In this document: one piece after another, positions 17,696 through 25,636 of the stretch | How the letters are laid out: each line of letters begins with the position of its first letter | Position numbering within the stretch: position 1 is the first letter of the stretch | Assembly (NCBI GenBank): GCA_035609245.1 | Contig: CP141202.1 | Coordinates: 1,302,001-1,366,000, forward strand | Direction: 5' to 3' | Length of the DNA stretch: 64,000 bases | Source of the DNA: Bacteroidales bacterium MB20-C3-3 | GTDB taxonomy: Bacteria > Bacteroidota > Bacteroidia > Bacteroidales > UBA932 | Notes under the pieces: generated by a model | What the model saw: the letters and a program-made list of their open reading frames with translations, nothing else | What the model was told of the DNA's origin: nothing | Databases searched by the model: none | Program-made: the position numbers and the translations under genes

Positions 17696-19210
17696 TTAAG
17701 GCATATGTACAGGCCCGTCAAAGCCGACAGGTATTCCCAGGAGAAGCCATATTGTAATCATCACCGCCCACACTATCAGGAAGATTACTGTATACGGAAT
17801 CATTAAAGAGATAATTGTTCCTATTCCATTCTTCTCATCATATTTCTGTGCGTAGGTTACAATTAAAGCAAAATAGCTCATCATTGGTGTTATAACATTT
17901 GTAACAGAATCTCCTATTCTGAAGGCAGCCTGGGTTAGTCCGGGGTGGTAACCCAGAAGCATAAACATAGGGATAAATACCGGCGCCATAATAGCCCACT
18001 TTGCTGATGCACTTCCCATAAACATATTAAGGAATGCTGCCAGAATTACAAAGGCAATAATTAGCGGAATCCCTGTAAATCCAATATTTTTCAAGAATTC
18101 TGCTCCATCAATAGCTACAACAAGTCCCAGATTTGAGTAGTTAAACCAGTAGATAAACTGGGCAGCAAAAAATACAAGGACAATGTATCCCCCAAGCCCC
18201 TTCATAGAGTGGGTCATGTGTTTGATAACATCCTTATCACTCTTTATTGTACCCACTATTATTCCGTAAATCATCCCCGGCACAAAGAACAGAAGCAGAA
18301 GACCCACAACAATTCCTGAGAAAAATGGTGAACGCAGGATCCCTCCTGTTTCAGGATCCCTCAGCAGCCCATTTTCCGGAATTATAGTCCAGGCCATTGC
18401 AGCCATAAAAATTAGTGTACCCCATCCGGCCCATTTAAGCCCCTTCTTCTCTTTTGATGTTATCTGCTCTATCTCCAAAGGCTTTTCAGTGCCATGATAT
18501 GTCCCCAGCCTTGGTTCTACAATCTTTTCGGTAATCCAGGTTCCCACGAATACAACCATTATTGCACTGGCTACCATAAAGAAATAGTTTACCATTGGAT
18601 TAATATTCATCTCCGGATCAATAATGTTTGCTGCAGAGGTTGAGAGTCCTGCCAGGATAGGGTCTACTGACCCAATCAGGAAGTTGGAGCCGAACCCTGC
18701 GCTTACACCCGCAAAGGCAGCGGCAAAACCTGCCATAGGATGCCTCCCTAGTGCATGGAATATCATTGCACCTAATGGGATAAGAATGACATATCCCACC
18801 TCTGATGCAAGGTGAGAGAAGATCCCTGCTACAATTATTGATGCAGTAATAAGTTTTTTTGGGGCTCCTAAAACAAGCTGTCTTACCAGTACGGTAAAGA
18901 GGCCGGAACCCTCAGCAACCCCAATACCAATCATAATTACAAGCACAAGGCCAAGGGGTGGAAATTCCACAAAATTGTGCTCAACATTTGTGTAGATCCA
19001 TCTGATTCCATCTGCATCCAAAAGGTTTCTAACCTTAATAATCTCGCCTGTTGCAGGATGAAGTGCCTGCAATCCGGCAGCAGAGGCCCACCAGGAGAGT
19101 AGTGCAACCAGGGCTGCCATCATAAAAAAGAGAGTGGCGGGGTGTGGCAATCTGTTTCCCACCACTTCAATAGTATCCAGTACTCTTGCAAAACGGCTCT
19201 TTTTAGTCAT
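17696..19210 (-). CDS. AbgT family transporter
   Basis: This 504-residue inner-membrane protein has about 12 membrane segments and AbgT family hallmarks: VVGNRLPHPATLFFMMA at the N-terminus, EGSGLFTVLVRQLV, GVSAGFGSNFLIGSVDPIL, and NMFMGSASAKWAIMAPVFIP followed by RIGDSVTNVITPMMSYFALI. AbgT proteins take up p-aminobenzoyl-glutamate, and others export antimetabolites such as sulfonamides. It sits between a secreted serine hydrolase (33 bases upstream) and a secreted gamma-glutamyl hydrolase (19 bases downstream), which suggests import of glutamyl-containing products. Confidence 0.93.
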   Translation of the reverse strand: MTKKSRFARVLDTIEVVGNRLPHPATLFFMMAALVALLSWWASAAGLQALHPATGEIIKVRNLLDADGIRWIYTNVEHNFVEFPPLGLVLVIMIGIGVAEGSGLFTVLVRQLVLGAPKKLITASIIVAGIFSHLASEVGYVILIPLGAMIFHALGRHPMAGFAAAFAGVSAGFGSNFLIGSVDPILAGLSTSAANIIDPEMNINPMVNYFFMVASAIMVVFVGTWITEKIVEPRLGTYHGTEKPLEIEQITSKEKKGLKWAGWGTLIFMAAMAWTIIPENGLLRDPETGGILRSPFFSGIVVGLLLLFFVPGMIYGIIVGTIKSDKDVIKHMTHSMKGLGGYIVLVFFAAQFIYWFNYSNLGLVVAIDGAEFLKNIGFTGIPLIIAFVILAAFLNMFMGSASAKWAIMAPVFIPMFMLLGYHPGLTQAAFRIGDSVTNVITPMMSYFALIVTYAQKYDEKNGIGTIISLMIPYTVIFLIVWAVMITIWLLLGIPVGFDGPVHMP

Positions 19211-19243
19211 TTTGTAGTTGTGTTGTTAGTTTATAATTTATTT

Positions 19244-20776
19244 TTAGTTCTGAATTTTTAACCAAGGTCCAAAGTTCTCGTCTCCTCCAAAATCAATATC
19301 CAAAGATGGCCTGTCACCAAAAATGAATTTAACCCTGAAACCGTGTCCATCACTACGGAAAGTAAACTCATTCCCATCTCTGTGAACAAGTTTATTCCTC
19401 CAGCCTTTAGGGCCTACGGTGATATAAGCCTCTCCTTCCTCTATATCAACTATAGCTCTTCCAAAAAGTTCACCCTTATCATACACTCCGGCAATCTGAT
19501 CCAGTGATGGTGCGGCCCTCTTTTCAGAGGGTGTATCCCTCTTCATTGCCTTTTCTCTGCTCTCCTTAGAGCTCTTTATCCACTCAGCCAGATAATCAGC
19601 ACTATAATCCCTCAGAACCTCCTCTCCCCTGTACATATCAATAAGCCTCCTCATCAGAGAGTATCTGAGATTTGCAGGAGCATCCGAATTTACCAGAAAA
19701 ACCATTCCCAGATTCATCTCAGGCACAAAAGCAACGAGAGTTGTAAATCCCCATGTGGTTCCTGTATGAAACCACAGTCTGTATTTACTGTTTTGTTCAA
19801 CAAACCAGCAATGAGCATAAAGCGTTGTTCTGGCAGAATCCTGGGACGTAATGGTCTGTCCCCTGTGAAGATAGTCCATTCCCCTCTTTGTTATAATCTC
19901 CTTTCCGCCGGCCTTGCCCTTATCCAGATGGAAACGGACATATTTAAGCATATCCGGCACAGTTGAATTTACCGAACCTGCAGGGCCGACTACAGTAAGC
20001 CAGTGCAGAGCCTGCTCCTCACCCAGCAGAGGGGAGTGGTAGATAGAATCTCTCCAGCCGTAGTCGTTGGGTACTGCCGCGTAGGGCGATGCTGCAAAGG
20101 GCTCTCCGTTTGCTGATGTATTGTACATCCCAAGAGGGTCAAGTATCACATCTTTTAAGTTATCCTCCCAGCTCTTTCCTGAAAGTTTCTCAATTATTTT
20201 CTGAGCTATAATAAAAGTTATATTATTATACTCGTATGATCCCCTAAAACTGTATCCCGGTTTTAGAAGATGCATCATTTTGTATACATCATCCCTTGAG
20301 TAGCCTAGATTTGGAATATAAGTTCCCTGCTGACCCTTAATCCCCATCCTGTGGGTCATAATATCTTTTACCTGGAGATTCTCCTCAATCCAGTTATCGT
20401 ATAAATCCAGGTCCGGAAGTATCCTCTTTACTGTATCATCCCATTTAACCTTACCCTCATCAACCAGCCTGGCCATTAGTGTGGCTGTAAAAGATTTTGA
20501 AACAGATCCAATCTGAAAAAGTGTTGTTTCATTTACAGGAGTTCCATCGGGTCTGGCCTCTCCAAATCCCTCAAGGAAGACAACCTCTCCATCTTTAATT
20601 ACTCCGGCAGCTATTCCGGGAATTTTCCACTCATTTTTAACCTTGAGGATATAATCTCTGTAGTTGTTAAAATCTACTGTGCCTTTGTTCTGAGCATAAA
20701 CAGCTGCAGAACATAATGATGCAAGTATCAGCAGGGCTGATGCTAAGGTGTGGGTTAGTTTCATTGTAAAAGTCAT
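19244..20776 (-). CDS. secreted serine beta-lactamase-like hydrolase (class C / peptidase S12 family) with C-terminal DUF3471-like domain
   Basis: The product is about 510 residues with a signal peptide (LTHTLASALLILASLCSAAVYA). The SxxK motif is in QIGSVSKSFT (Ser91, Lys94), the YxN motif is YEYNN, and the third box is WFHTGTTWG. The C-terminal ~100 residues look like the DUF3471 domain often fused to such enzymes. Members include D-aminopeptidases, esterases and peptidoglycan peptidases. The ATG at 20785 falls inside the -7 element, so the start is 20776 (six bases after the element) or 20764 (MKLTH). Confidence 0.88.
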   Translation of the reverse strand: MTFTMKLTHTLASALLILASLCSAAVYAQNKGTVDFNNYRDYILKVKNEWKIPGIAAGVIKDGEVVFLEGFGEARPDGTPVNETTLFQIGSVSKSFTATLMARLVDEGKVKWDDTVKRILPDLDLYDNWIEENLQVKDIMTHRMGIKGQQGTYIPNLGYSRDDVYKMMHLLKPGYSFRGSYEYNNITFIIAQKIIEKLSGKSWEDNLKDVILDPLGMYNTSANGEPFAASPYAAVPNDYGWRDSIYHSPLLGEEQALHWLTVVGPAGSVNSTVPDMLKYVRFHLDKGKAGGKEIITKRGMDYLHRGQTITSQDSARTTLYAHCWFVEQNSKYRLWFHTGTTWGFTTLVAFVPEMNLGMVFLVNSDAPANLRYSLMRRLIDMYRGEEVLRDYSADYLAEWIKSSKESREKAMKRDTPSEKRAAPSLDQIAGVYDKGELFGRAIVDIEEGEAYITVGPKGWRNKLVHRDGNEFTFRSDGHGFRVKFIFGDRPSLDIDFGGDENFGPWLKIQN

Positions 20777-20782
20777 TTCAGA

Positions 20783-20790
20783 CAAAGATA
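20783..20790 (-). promoter_or_regulatory. -7 promoter element of serine hydrolase-AbgT-hydrolase operon
   Basis: TATCTTTG on the minus strand matches TAnnTTTG. It excludes the ATG at 20785 as start codon and places the next ATG (20776) six bases downstream. Confidence 0.5.
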
Positions 20791-20792
20791 AT

Positions 20793-20800
20793 TATATTTG
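20793..20800 (+). promoter_or_regulatory. -7 promoter element of radA
   Basis: TATATTTG ends 22 bases before the radA ATG at 20823, back to back with the serine hydrolase promoter. No -33 TTG at standard distance. Confidence 0.45.
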
Positions 20801-20822
20801 TAAAGTAATAAATGATATAAGA

Positions 20823-22202
20823 ATGGCTAAGGTGAAAAAGGCGTGGTTCTGTACTTCGTGCGGGAACGAGAGTGCTAAATGGATGGGAAAGTGCCCTGCC
20901 TGCGGTGAGTGGAATACAATGCAGGAGGAGATTGTTTCAAAAGAGGGGAGCTCAGCTGTGCCTTTTGGCAGAGGAGGATCAAGAGACAACGGACACGCTC
21001 CTCGTCCTGAGCCCCTCTCTGCTGTCTCTTCATCTGAAGAGCAGAGGGTTTTGCTTGGTATTTCTGAGATGGACAGAATTCTTGGAGGTGGTCTTGTAAA
21101 GGGCTCTATGGTATTGATTGGTGGAGAGCCCGGAATAGGAAAATCTACCCTTTCTCTTCAGATTCCTCTTCACTGCCCTCAGATCAAGACTCTTTATGTA
21201 TCGGGAGAGGAGAGCACCAGACAAATTAAACTCAGAGCACAAAGACTTGGAGGAGATGATTCAAACACACTGATACTTAGCGAGACTCTTATAGAGAATA
21301 TTCTTATCCAGGCAAAAGAGCAGACTCCCTCATTAATGGTCATAGACTCTATCCAGACCATGTACTCAGAGGCGCTTGAAAGCTCCCCCGGAACTGTTTC
21401 TCAGGTGAGAGAGTGTGCAGCAATGCTTTTAAGATTTGCAAAAGAGACAGGAACACCTGTGCTGATAATCGGTCATATAACTAAAGACGGGAGTATAGCC
21501 GGGCCCAAAGTTCTTGAGCACATTGTAGATGTTGTACTTCAGTTTGAAGGAGATACAAGACACTCTTACAGAATACTCAGAAGTATAAAAAACCGGTTTG
21601 GTTCCACTGCTGAACTGGCAATTTTTGAGATGGTGGCAACAGGGCTCAGAGAGGTCTCTAATCCATCTGAAATGCTGATTCCCATGCACGGAGAGGATCT
21701 ATCCGGTATAGCCGTTGCAGCTATGCTTGACGGCACCAGACCCTTCCTTATTGAAACTCAGGCCCTGGTGAGTACTGCCGCATATGGCACACCACAAAGA
21801 TCTGCAACCGGTTTTGACTCCAGGAGAACAAATATGCTCCTTGCCGTACTGGAGAAGAGAGCCGGTTTTAAACTTGCAGCTAAGGATGTTTTTCTTAATA
21901 TGGCAGGAGGGCTGAGGGTAACAGATCCAGCTTGCGATCTTGCTGTTGTTTGCGCAATCCTCTCATCAAATTTTGATTACGCCATACCGTCAGGATATTG
22001 TTTTGCAGCCGAGGTTGGACTCAGCGGAGAGATAAGACCGGTAAGTCAGGTTGACAGGCGGATAGCAGAGGCCGAGAAGCTCGGCTTTAAAAAAATATTT
22101 GTCTCCGCATTCAGCAAACACCCTAAGGATAATAAGCAAAGAATTAAGATTGTTGAAATTAAAGATATACCTGAACTTGTAAGGGAGCTCTTTAAAGGGT
22201 AG
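20823..22202 (+). CDS. radA: DNA repair protein RadA
   Basis: RadA (Sms) is a RecA-like helicase that helps branch migration in recombination. The ~459-residue product shows the N-terminal C4 zinc finger CTSCGNESAKWMGKCPACGE, Walker A GGEPGIGKSTLSL, the RadA-specific IKNRFGS, and a C-terminal Lon-protease-like domain (LNMAGGLRVTDPACDLAV). The start MAKVKKAWFC at 20823 is preferred: it puts the zinc finger at the N-terminus as in homologs and follows a -7 element; the frame is open upstream to 20748. Confidence 0.97.
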   Translation: MAKVKKAWFCTSCGNESAKWMGKCPACGEWNTMQEEIVSKEGSSAVPFGRGGSRDNGHAPRPEPLSAVSSSEEQRVLLGISEMDRILGGGLVKGSMVLIGGEPGIGKSTLSLQIPLHCPQIKTLYVSGEESTRQIKLRAQRLGGDDSNTLILSETLIENILIQAKEQTPSLMVIDSIQTMYSEALESSPGTVSQVRECAAMLLRFAKETGTPVLIIGHITKDGSIAGPKVLEHIVDVVLQFEGDTRHSYRILRSIKNRFGSTAELAIFEMVATGLREVSNPSEMLIPMHGEDLSGIAVAAMLDGTRPFLIETQALVSTAAYGTPQRSATGFDSRRTNMLLAVLEKRAGFKLAAKDVFLNMAGGLRVTDPACDLAVVCAILSSNFDYAIPSGYCFAAEVGLSGEIRPVSQVDRRIAEAEKLGFKKIFVSAFSKHPKDNKQRIKIVEIKDIPELVRELFKG

Positions 22203-22206
22203 CATC

Positions 22207-23226
22207 CTACATAAAAAAGAGAGAAACTCCCACAACACTCAGTACTGCACCCAAAGTCTCTACCCAGGTCACCTTTTTCTTGTAAATCAGCACATAAGGG
22301 AGCAGGATTATTATTGGGGTTGTGGCCATAATTGTTGAGGCTACAGCTGTGTTGGCATTCTGAACAGCCAGCAGGGAGAGGGAGACCCCGATAAAAGGGC
22401 CAAAAATTGAACCCATAAATGTAGCTCCCATAGCCTTTTTATCCCTCACACCCTCTTTAAGAAATTTCATTCTGCCCGTCAGAACAATAATCAGGGCAAA
22501 GCCGATTGCACCACTTATAATCCTCATATGCGTAGCTGCAAAGGGAATGTATGAGGCCACCTCTGTACCCTCTGCCGATAGCGCGTAATGGTTCATACCA
22601 ACTTTGCTCAATACAATCCCGAATCCCTGACCCAGTGCAGCTCCAATCCCAAGAAGGACTCCCTTCATAGGGAGATGCAACTCTACATCAGGAAGGATTT
22701 TTTTGACAAAACTACGCTTCTCTTTTTCACAACTTGTTACTACAGCCATATGGCTTGTTCCGGCAATTGCAGTAGCTTCGCCATTTTTGGGAGCACTCCT
22801 TTTTAATATTGATATTCCGATACCAAACATTGTTACAGCCATTCCCAGAAATCCCATAGGAGAGAGCTTTTCTCCCAGTAATATCCAACCGAAAAGAGCA
22901 GCAAAAGGTGGGGCAAGAGTCATAAGAAGCTGAGAGAATCTTGCTGTAATAATTGTATATGAATAAAAGAGACAGAGGTCTCCAAAAACAAAACCCACCA
23001 GTCCGGAGAGAGACATCCACAGCCAGGTCTTTCCATCTGCCTCAGCAGGGAGAAATGATCCTGTTGTAAAAAATAACATTATCCCCAGCAGGAAAAATGC
23101 AAACAGAAGCCTGAGCAGATTAACTGACAGAGATCCAATTCTTTTTCCGGCAAATTCAAAAAAGAGAGCGGTAAATGTCCATGAGACAGCTACCGCTATT
23201 GATATAATTTCCCCAAAGTATTGCAT
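22207..23226 (-). CDS. EamA/DMT family transporter
   Basis: The 339-residue protein has about ten membrane segments in two EamA repeats, the first with SLSGLVGFVFGDLCLFYSY, ARFSQLLMTLAPPFAALFGW and LGEKLSPMGFLGMAVTMFGI, the second ending NTAVASTIMATTPIIILLPY and TWVETLGAVLSVVGVSLFFM. DMT transporters move metabolites such as amino acids; no substrate can be assigned. It begins 35 bases after the trpB stop and may be read through from the trp-attenuated transcript, although a candidate -7 element of its own lies at 23245-23252. If cotranscribed, an aromatic amino acid or indole substrate would be a reasonable guess. It converges on radA, four bases away. Confidence 0.9.
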   Translation of the reverse strand: MQYFGEIISIAVAVSWTFTALFFEFAGKRIGSLSVNLLRLLFAFFLLGIMLFFTTGSFLPAEADGKTWLWMSLSGLVGFVFGDLCLFYSYTIITARFSQLLMTLAPPFAALFGWILLGEKLSPMGFLGMAVTMFGIGISILKRSAPKNGEATAIAGTSHMAVVTSCEKEKRSFVKKILPDVELHLPMKGVLLGIGAALGQGFGIVLSKVGMNHYALSAEGTEVASYIPFAATHMRIISGAIGFALIIVLTGRMKFLKEGVRDKKAMGATFMGSIFGPFIGVSLSLLAVQNANTAVASTIMATTPIIILLPYVLIYKKKVTWVETLGAVLSVVGVSLFFM

Positions 23227-23244
23227 AAATTAATTTTTGAGGTC

Positions 23245-23252
23245 CAAATGTA
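23245..23252 (-). promoter_or_regulatory. possible -7 promoter element of EamA transporter gene
   Basis: TACATTTG on the minus strand matches TAnnTTTG between the trpB stop and the EamA start. No -33 TTG lies at the right distance, so independent transcription is only a possibility. Confidence 0.35.
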
Positions 23253-23261
23253 AGAATATGT

Positions 23262-24539
23262 TCAGAATTCCGGTAAAAAATCCTCATATGCAGCCAAATC
23301 AAGAAGGCCGTGTCCTGAGAGATTAAAAAGGATAACTTCACTCTTGCCGGATTCTCTGGCCTTCAAAGCCTCTCTTACAACTGCTGCAATGGCATGAGTG
23401 CTCTCAGGTGCCGGAATAATCCCCTCACTTCTGGCAAACATCAAACCGGATTTAAATGCCTCTGACTGCTCTATTGCAACACTATCAAGCAACCCATCAA
23501 GTTTAAGCCTGCTCACTATTCTGCCACCTCCGTGGTACCTGAGCCCTGCAGCGTGAATCTGTTCAGGAGAGAATTCGTGACCAAGAGTGAACATTGGTAT
23601 CAGCGGAGTCATCCCCGCACTATCTCCAAAATCATATTCAAATTTTCCGGTTGTAAGTTTTGGACAGGCAGAGGGTTCAGCAGCAATGGCCTTTACTCCG
23701 TTACGGATAAATGGAAATGCTATTCCTGCAAAATTTGAGCCCCCTCCAAAACAGGCAATAACCTTATCAGGACGCTCTCCTGCCATCTCCATCTGCTTCT
23801 CGGCCTCTAAGCCTATTATTGACTGGTGAAGAAGAACATGATCAAGAACACTCCCCAGCGAATATCTTGTATCCGGATTTGTAACAGCCATCTCAACCGC
23901 TTCAGAGATTGCAATTCCCAGACTGCCTCTCTCATTTGGAGATGATGATAGAAGTTTACGCCCGTACATTGTCAAATTTGATGGAGATGGGTGAACAGAT
24001 GCACCAAACGAGTTCATAAATATCTTTCTGTATGGCTTTGCGTCATAGCTCTGCCTTACCATAAAAACATCCAGCTCCATACCAAAGTGCTTACAGGCAA
24101 TACTCATAGCACTACCCCACTGTCCTGCTCCTGTCTCTGTAGTTATTCTTTTAATCCCCTGAATTTTGTTGTAATAGGCTTGAGCTATAGCTGTGTTAAA
24201 TTTATGAGATCCCACAGGACTTACGCTCTCATTTTTAAAGAATATTTTTGCAGGTGTGTCAAGTACCTTCTCCAGTTCATAAGCCCTTACAAGAGGTGTG
24301 GGTCTGTACATTTTATACATATCCCTTACCTCATCCGGAATCTCAATCCACCTTTCGTTTGAGAACTCCTGTTTTACAAGTTCTTTAGCAAATAGTGGCT
24401 CCATCTCCTCCGGCTTAAGAGGATTTCTGGTTGCCGGATTTAACATTGGATCAGGCAAATTTTTCATATCTGCCTTAATGTTGTACCACATTCTGGGTAC
24501 CTCCTTCTCGTCAAGCAAGAATCGTTTTTTGTTTGTCAT
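23262..24539 (-). CDS. trpB: tryptophan synthase beta chain, TrpB2 type
   Basis: The 425-residue PLP enzyme joins indole and serine to make tryptophan. The PLP lysine is Lys113 in VSPVGSHKFN, with TGAGQWGSAMSIACK and the glycine loop CFGGGSNFAG. The N-terminal extension (MWYNIKADMKNLPDP...LNPATRNPLKPEE) and overall length mark the TrpB2 subfamily, which does not depend on TrpA in the usual way. No trpA or other trp gene is adjacent. The upstream 170 bases hold a leader peptide gene and a terminator, so expression should be controlled by tryptophan attenuation. Confidence 0.95.
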   Translation of the reverse strand: MTNKKRFLLDEKEVPRMWYNIKADMKNLPDPMLNPATRNPLKPEEMEPLFAKELVKQEFSNERWIEIPDEVRDMYKMYRPTPLVRAYELEKVLDTPAKIFFKNESVSPVGSHKFNTAIAQAYYNKIQGIKRITTETGAGQWGSAMSIACKHFGMELDVFMVRQSYDAKPYRKIFMNSFGASVHPSPSNLTMYGRKLLSSSPNERGSLGIAISEAVEMAVTNPDTRYSLGSVLDHVLLHQSIIGLEAEKQMEMAGERPDKVIACFGGGSNFAGIAFPFIRNGVKAIAAEPSACPKLTTGKFEYDFGDSAGMTPLIPMFTLGHEFSPEQIHAAGLRYHGGGRIVSRLKLDGLLDSVAIEQSEAFKSGLMFARSEGIIPAPESTHAIAAVVREALKARESGKSEVILFNLSGHGLLDLAAYEDFLPEF

Positions 24540-24558
24540 AATGTTAATAATTAAAAAT

Positions 24559-24593
24559 AAAAAAAAGGCCCGGAGCGTGAGCTCCGGACCTTT
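24559..24593 (-). terminator. trp attenuator (intrinsic terminator in trpB leader)
   Basis: On the minus strand GGTCCGGAGC (24590-24581), loop TCAC, GCTCCGGGCC (24576-24567) form a 10-bp stem with one G-T pair, extended by three A-T pairs, followed by eight T residues (24566-24559). It ends about 20 bases before the trpB ATG. The 5' arm and loop contain GCTCAC (24582-24577), complementary to GTGAGC in the leader peptide gene (24651-24646), a candidate antiterminator pairing. Confidence 0.85.
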
Positions 24594-24628
24594 GTATATT
24601 GGTAATAGGTTAAACCCTTATCAAAATA

Positions 24629-24709
24629 TTACGGCATAATGAAGTGCTCACAAATCAAATTTGACTTGTGCCACCACCATGACTGAATATTTGATATAAC
24701 TGCTTTCAT
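24629..24709 (-). CDS. trpL: trp operon leader peptide
   Basis: A 26-residue open frame from ATG at 24709 to TAA at 24629 encodes a peptide with three consecutive Trp codons (24679-24671) in the context NIQSWWWHKSNL. A promoter with both elements lies just upstream and a strong terminator lies 36 bases after the stop codon, before trpB. Three adjacent codons for the rarest amino acid upstream of a tryptophan gene are diagnostic for ribosome-mediated attenuation. When charged tRNA-Trp is scarce, a ribosome stalled on the Trp codons would leave GTGAGC (about 19 bases downstream) free to pair with the terminator arm and allow transcription of trpB. Confidence 0.88.
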   Translation of the reverse strand: MKAVISNIQSWWWHKSNLICEHFIMP

Positions 24710-24723
24710 TCTGTTTGTTGAGG

Positions 24724-24753
24724 CAAATCTAAAAAGAATCTCTGAAAATACAA
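24724..24753 (-). promoter_or_regulatory. promoter of trpL-trpB
   Basis: The minus strand has a -33 TTG (24753-24751), a 19-base spacer and a -7 TAGATTTG (24731-24724). The trpL ATG follows 14 bases later. The promoter lies within the 3' end of prmC: the -7 element begins with the prmC TAG stop codon. Confidence 0.8.
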
Positions 24754-25634
24754 TGGAGCATCCTATCTTTTCCGTTAATATCTTTCCTTAACTCCACTTC
24801 ACAATAATCCATCTCCATAAATAGTTCTGCAGTCTCCAATGCCTTTGCCTCATTAAGTTCAAGGTAAATTTCACCACCATTCTTTAATAGAGCTCTGCCC
24901 CAGTTTGCAATAGATTTATAAAAAAGAAGAGGATCATAATCAGGCACAAATAGAGCGCTATATGGCTCATAATCAAGAACATTACTTCTCATCAAAACCT
25001 TTTCGGACTCAAGAACATAAGGGGGATTGCTCACAATAATATCAAGAGTCCCACCCCCTATAATATACTGACTAAGAGGTCCTGTTAAAAGATCACATTT
25101 AAATATTACAGGGTTTTTTACGGCTGACCTGGTTTTTATTTCATCACTGCAAATCCTTTTTGAGTTTTCTGAAGCAACCTCCAAAGCCACATCTGAGATA
25201 TCAAACATAAAGATCTCTGATCCCGGCATTTCACAAGCAAGTGTTATACCAATACAACCGGAACCTGTAGCAGCATCCAGAATTTTAAGGCCTGCTCCAC
25301 CCTGTTTTTCGCTTGAAATCCACGATACCAGCTCCTCCGTCTCAGGTCTGGGAATTAGCACCCCCTCTTTAACAATAAAATCTCTGCTGAAAAACTCCTG
25401 AAAACCCAGAACATATTGGAGTGGCCTGCCTCTTTTAAGCTCCTCTGCCATAATATTTAGTTTAGGTAAGAATACCTCTCCAATTTCCATCTCAGGATCG
25501 GTCAGATGGGCATAAGGTGGTAAAGAGCAAACATGGTTTATCAGGTTTACAGAAATGGCTTTTGCCTCATTAGCCCCGTACATAGCCTCAAGAGAGGAGA
25601 TTAGAGTCTGAACAAAATTCCTGTATGTTACCAT
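24729..25634 (-). CDS. prmC: peptide chain release factor N5-glutamine methyltransferase
   Basis: PrmC methylates the Gln of the GGQ motif in release factors RF1 and RF2. The ~301-residue protein has the N-terminal helical domain, RPLQYVLGFQEFFSRDF, the RPETEELVSW segment, the SAM loop ILDAATGSGCIGITLA and the catalytic NPPYV. The ATG at 25634 lies two bases after the stop of the upstream gene; a TTG at 25640 would add two residues. The trp leader promoter overlaps its last codons. Confidence 0.95.
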   Translation of the reverse strand: MVTYRNFVQTLISSLEAMYGANEAKAISVNLINHVCSLPPYAHLTDPEMEIGEVFLPKLNIMAEELKRGRPLQYVLGFQEFFSRDFIVKEGVLIPRPETEELVSWISSEKQGGAGLKILDAATGSGCIGITLACEMPGSEIFMFDISDVALEVASENSKRICSDEIKTRSAVKNPVIFKCDLLTGPLSQYIIGGGTLDIIVSNPPYVLESEKVLMRSNVLDYEPYSALFVPDYDPLLFYKSIANWGRALLKNGGEIYLELNEAKALETAELFMEMDYCEVELRKDINGKDRMLHCIFRDSF

Positions 25635-25636
25635 AG

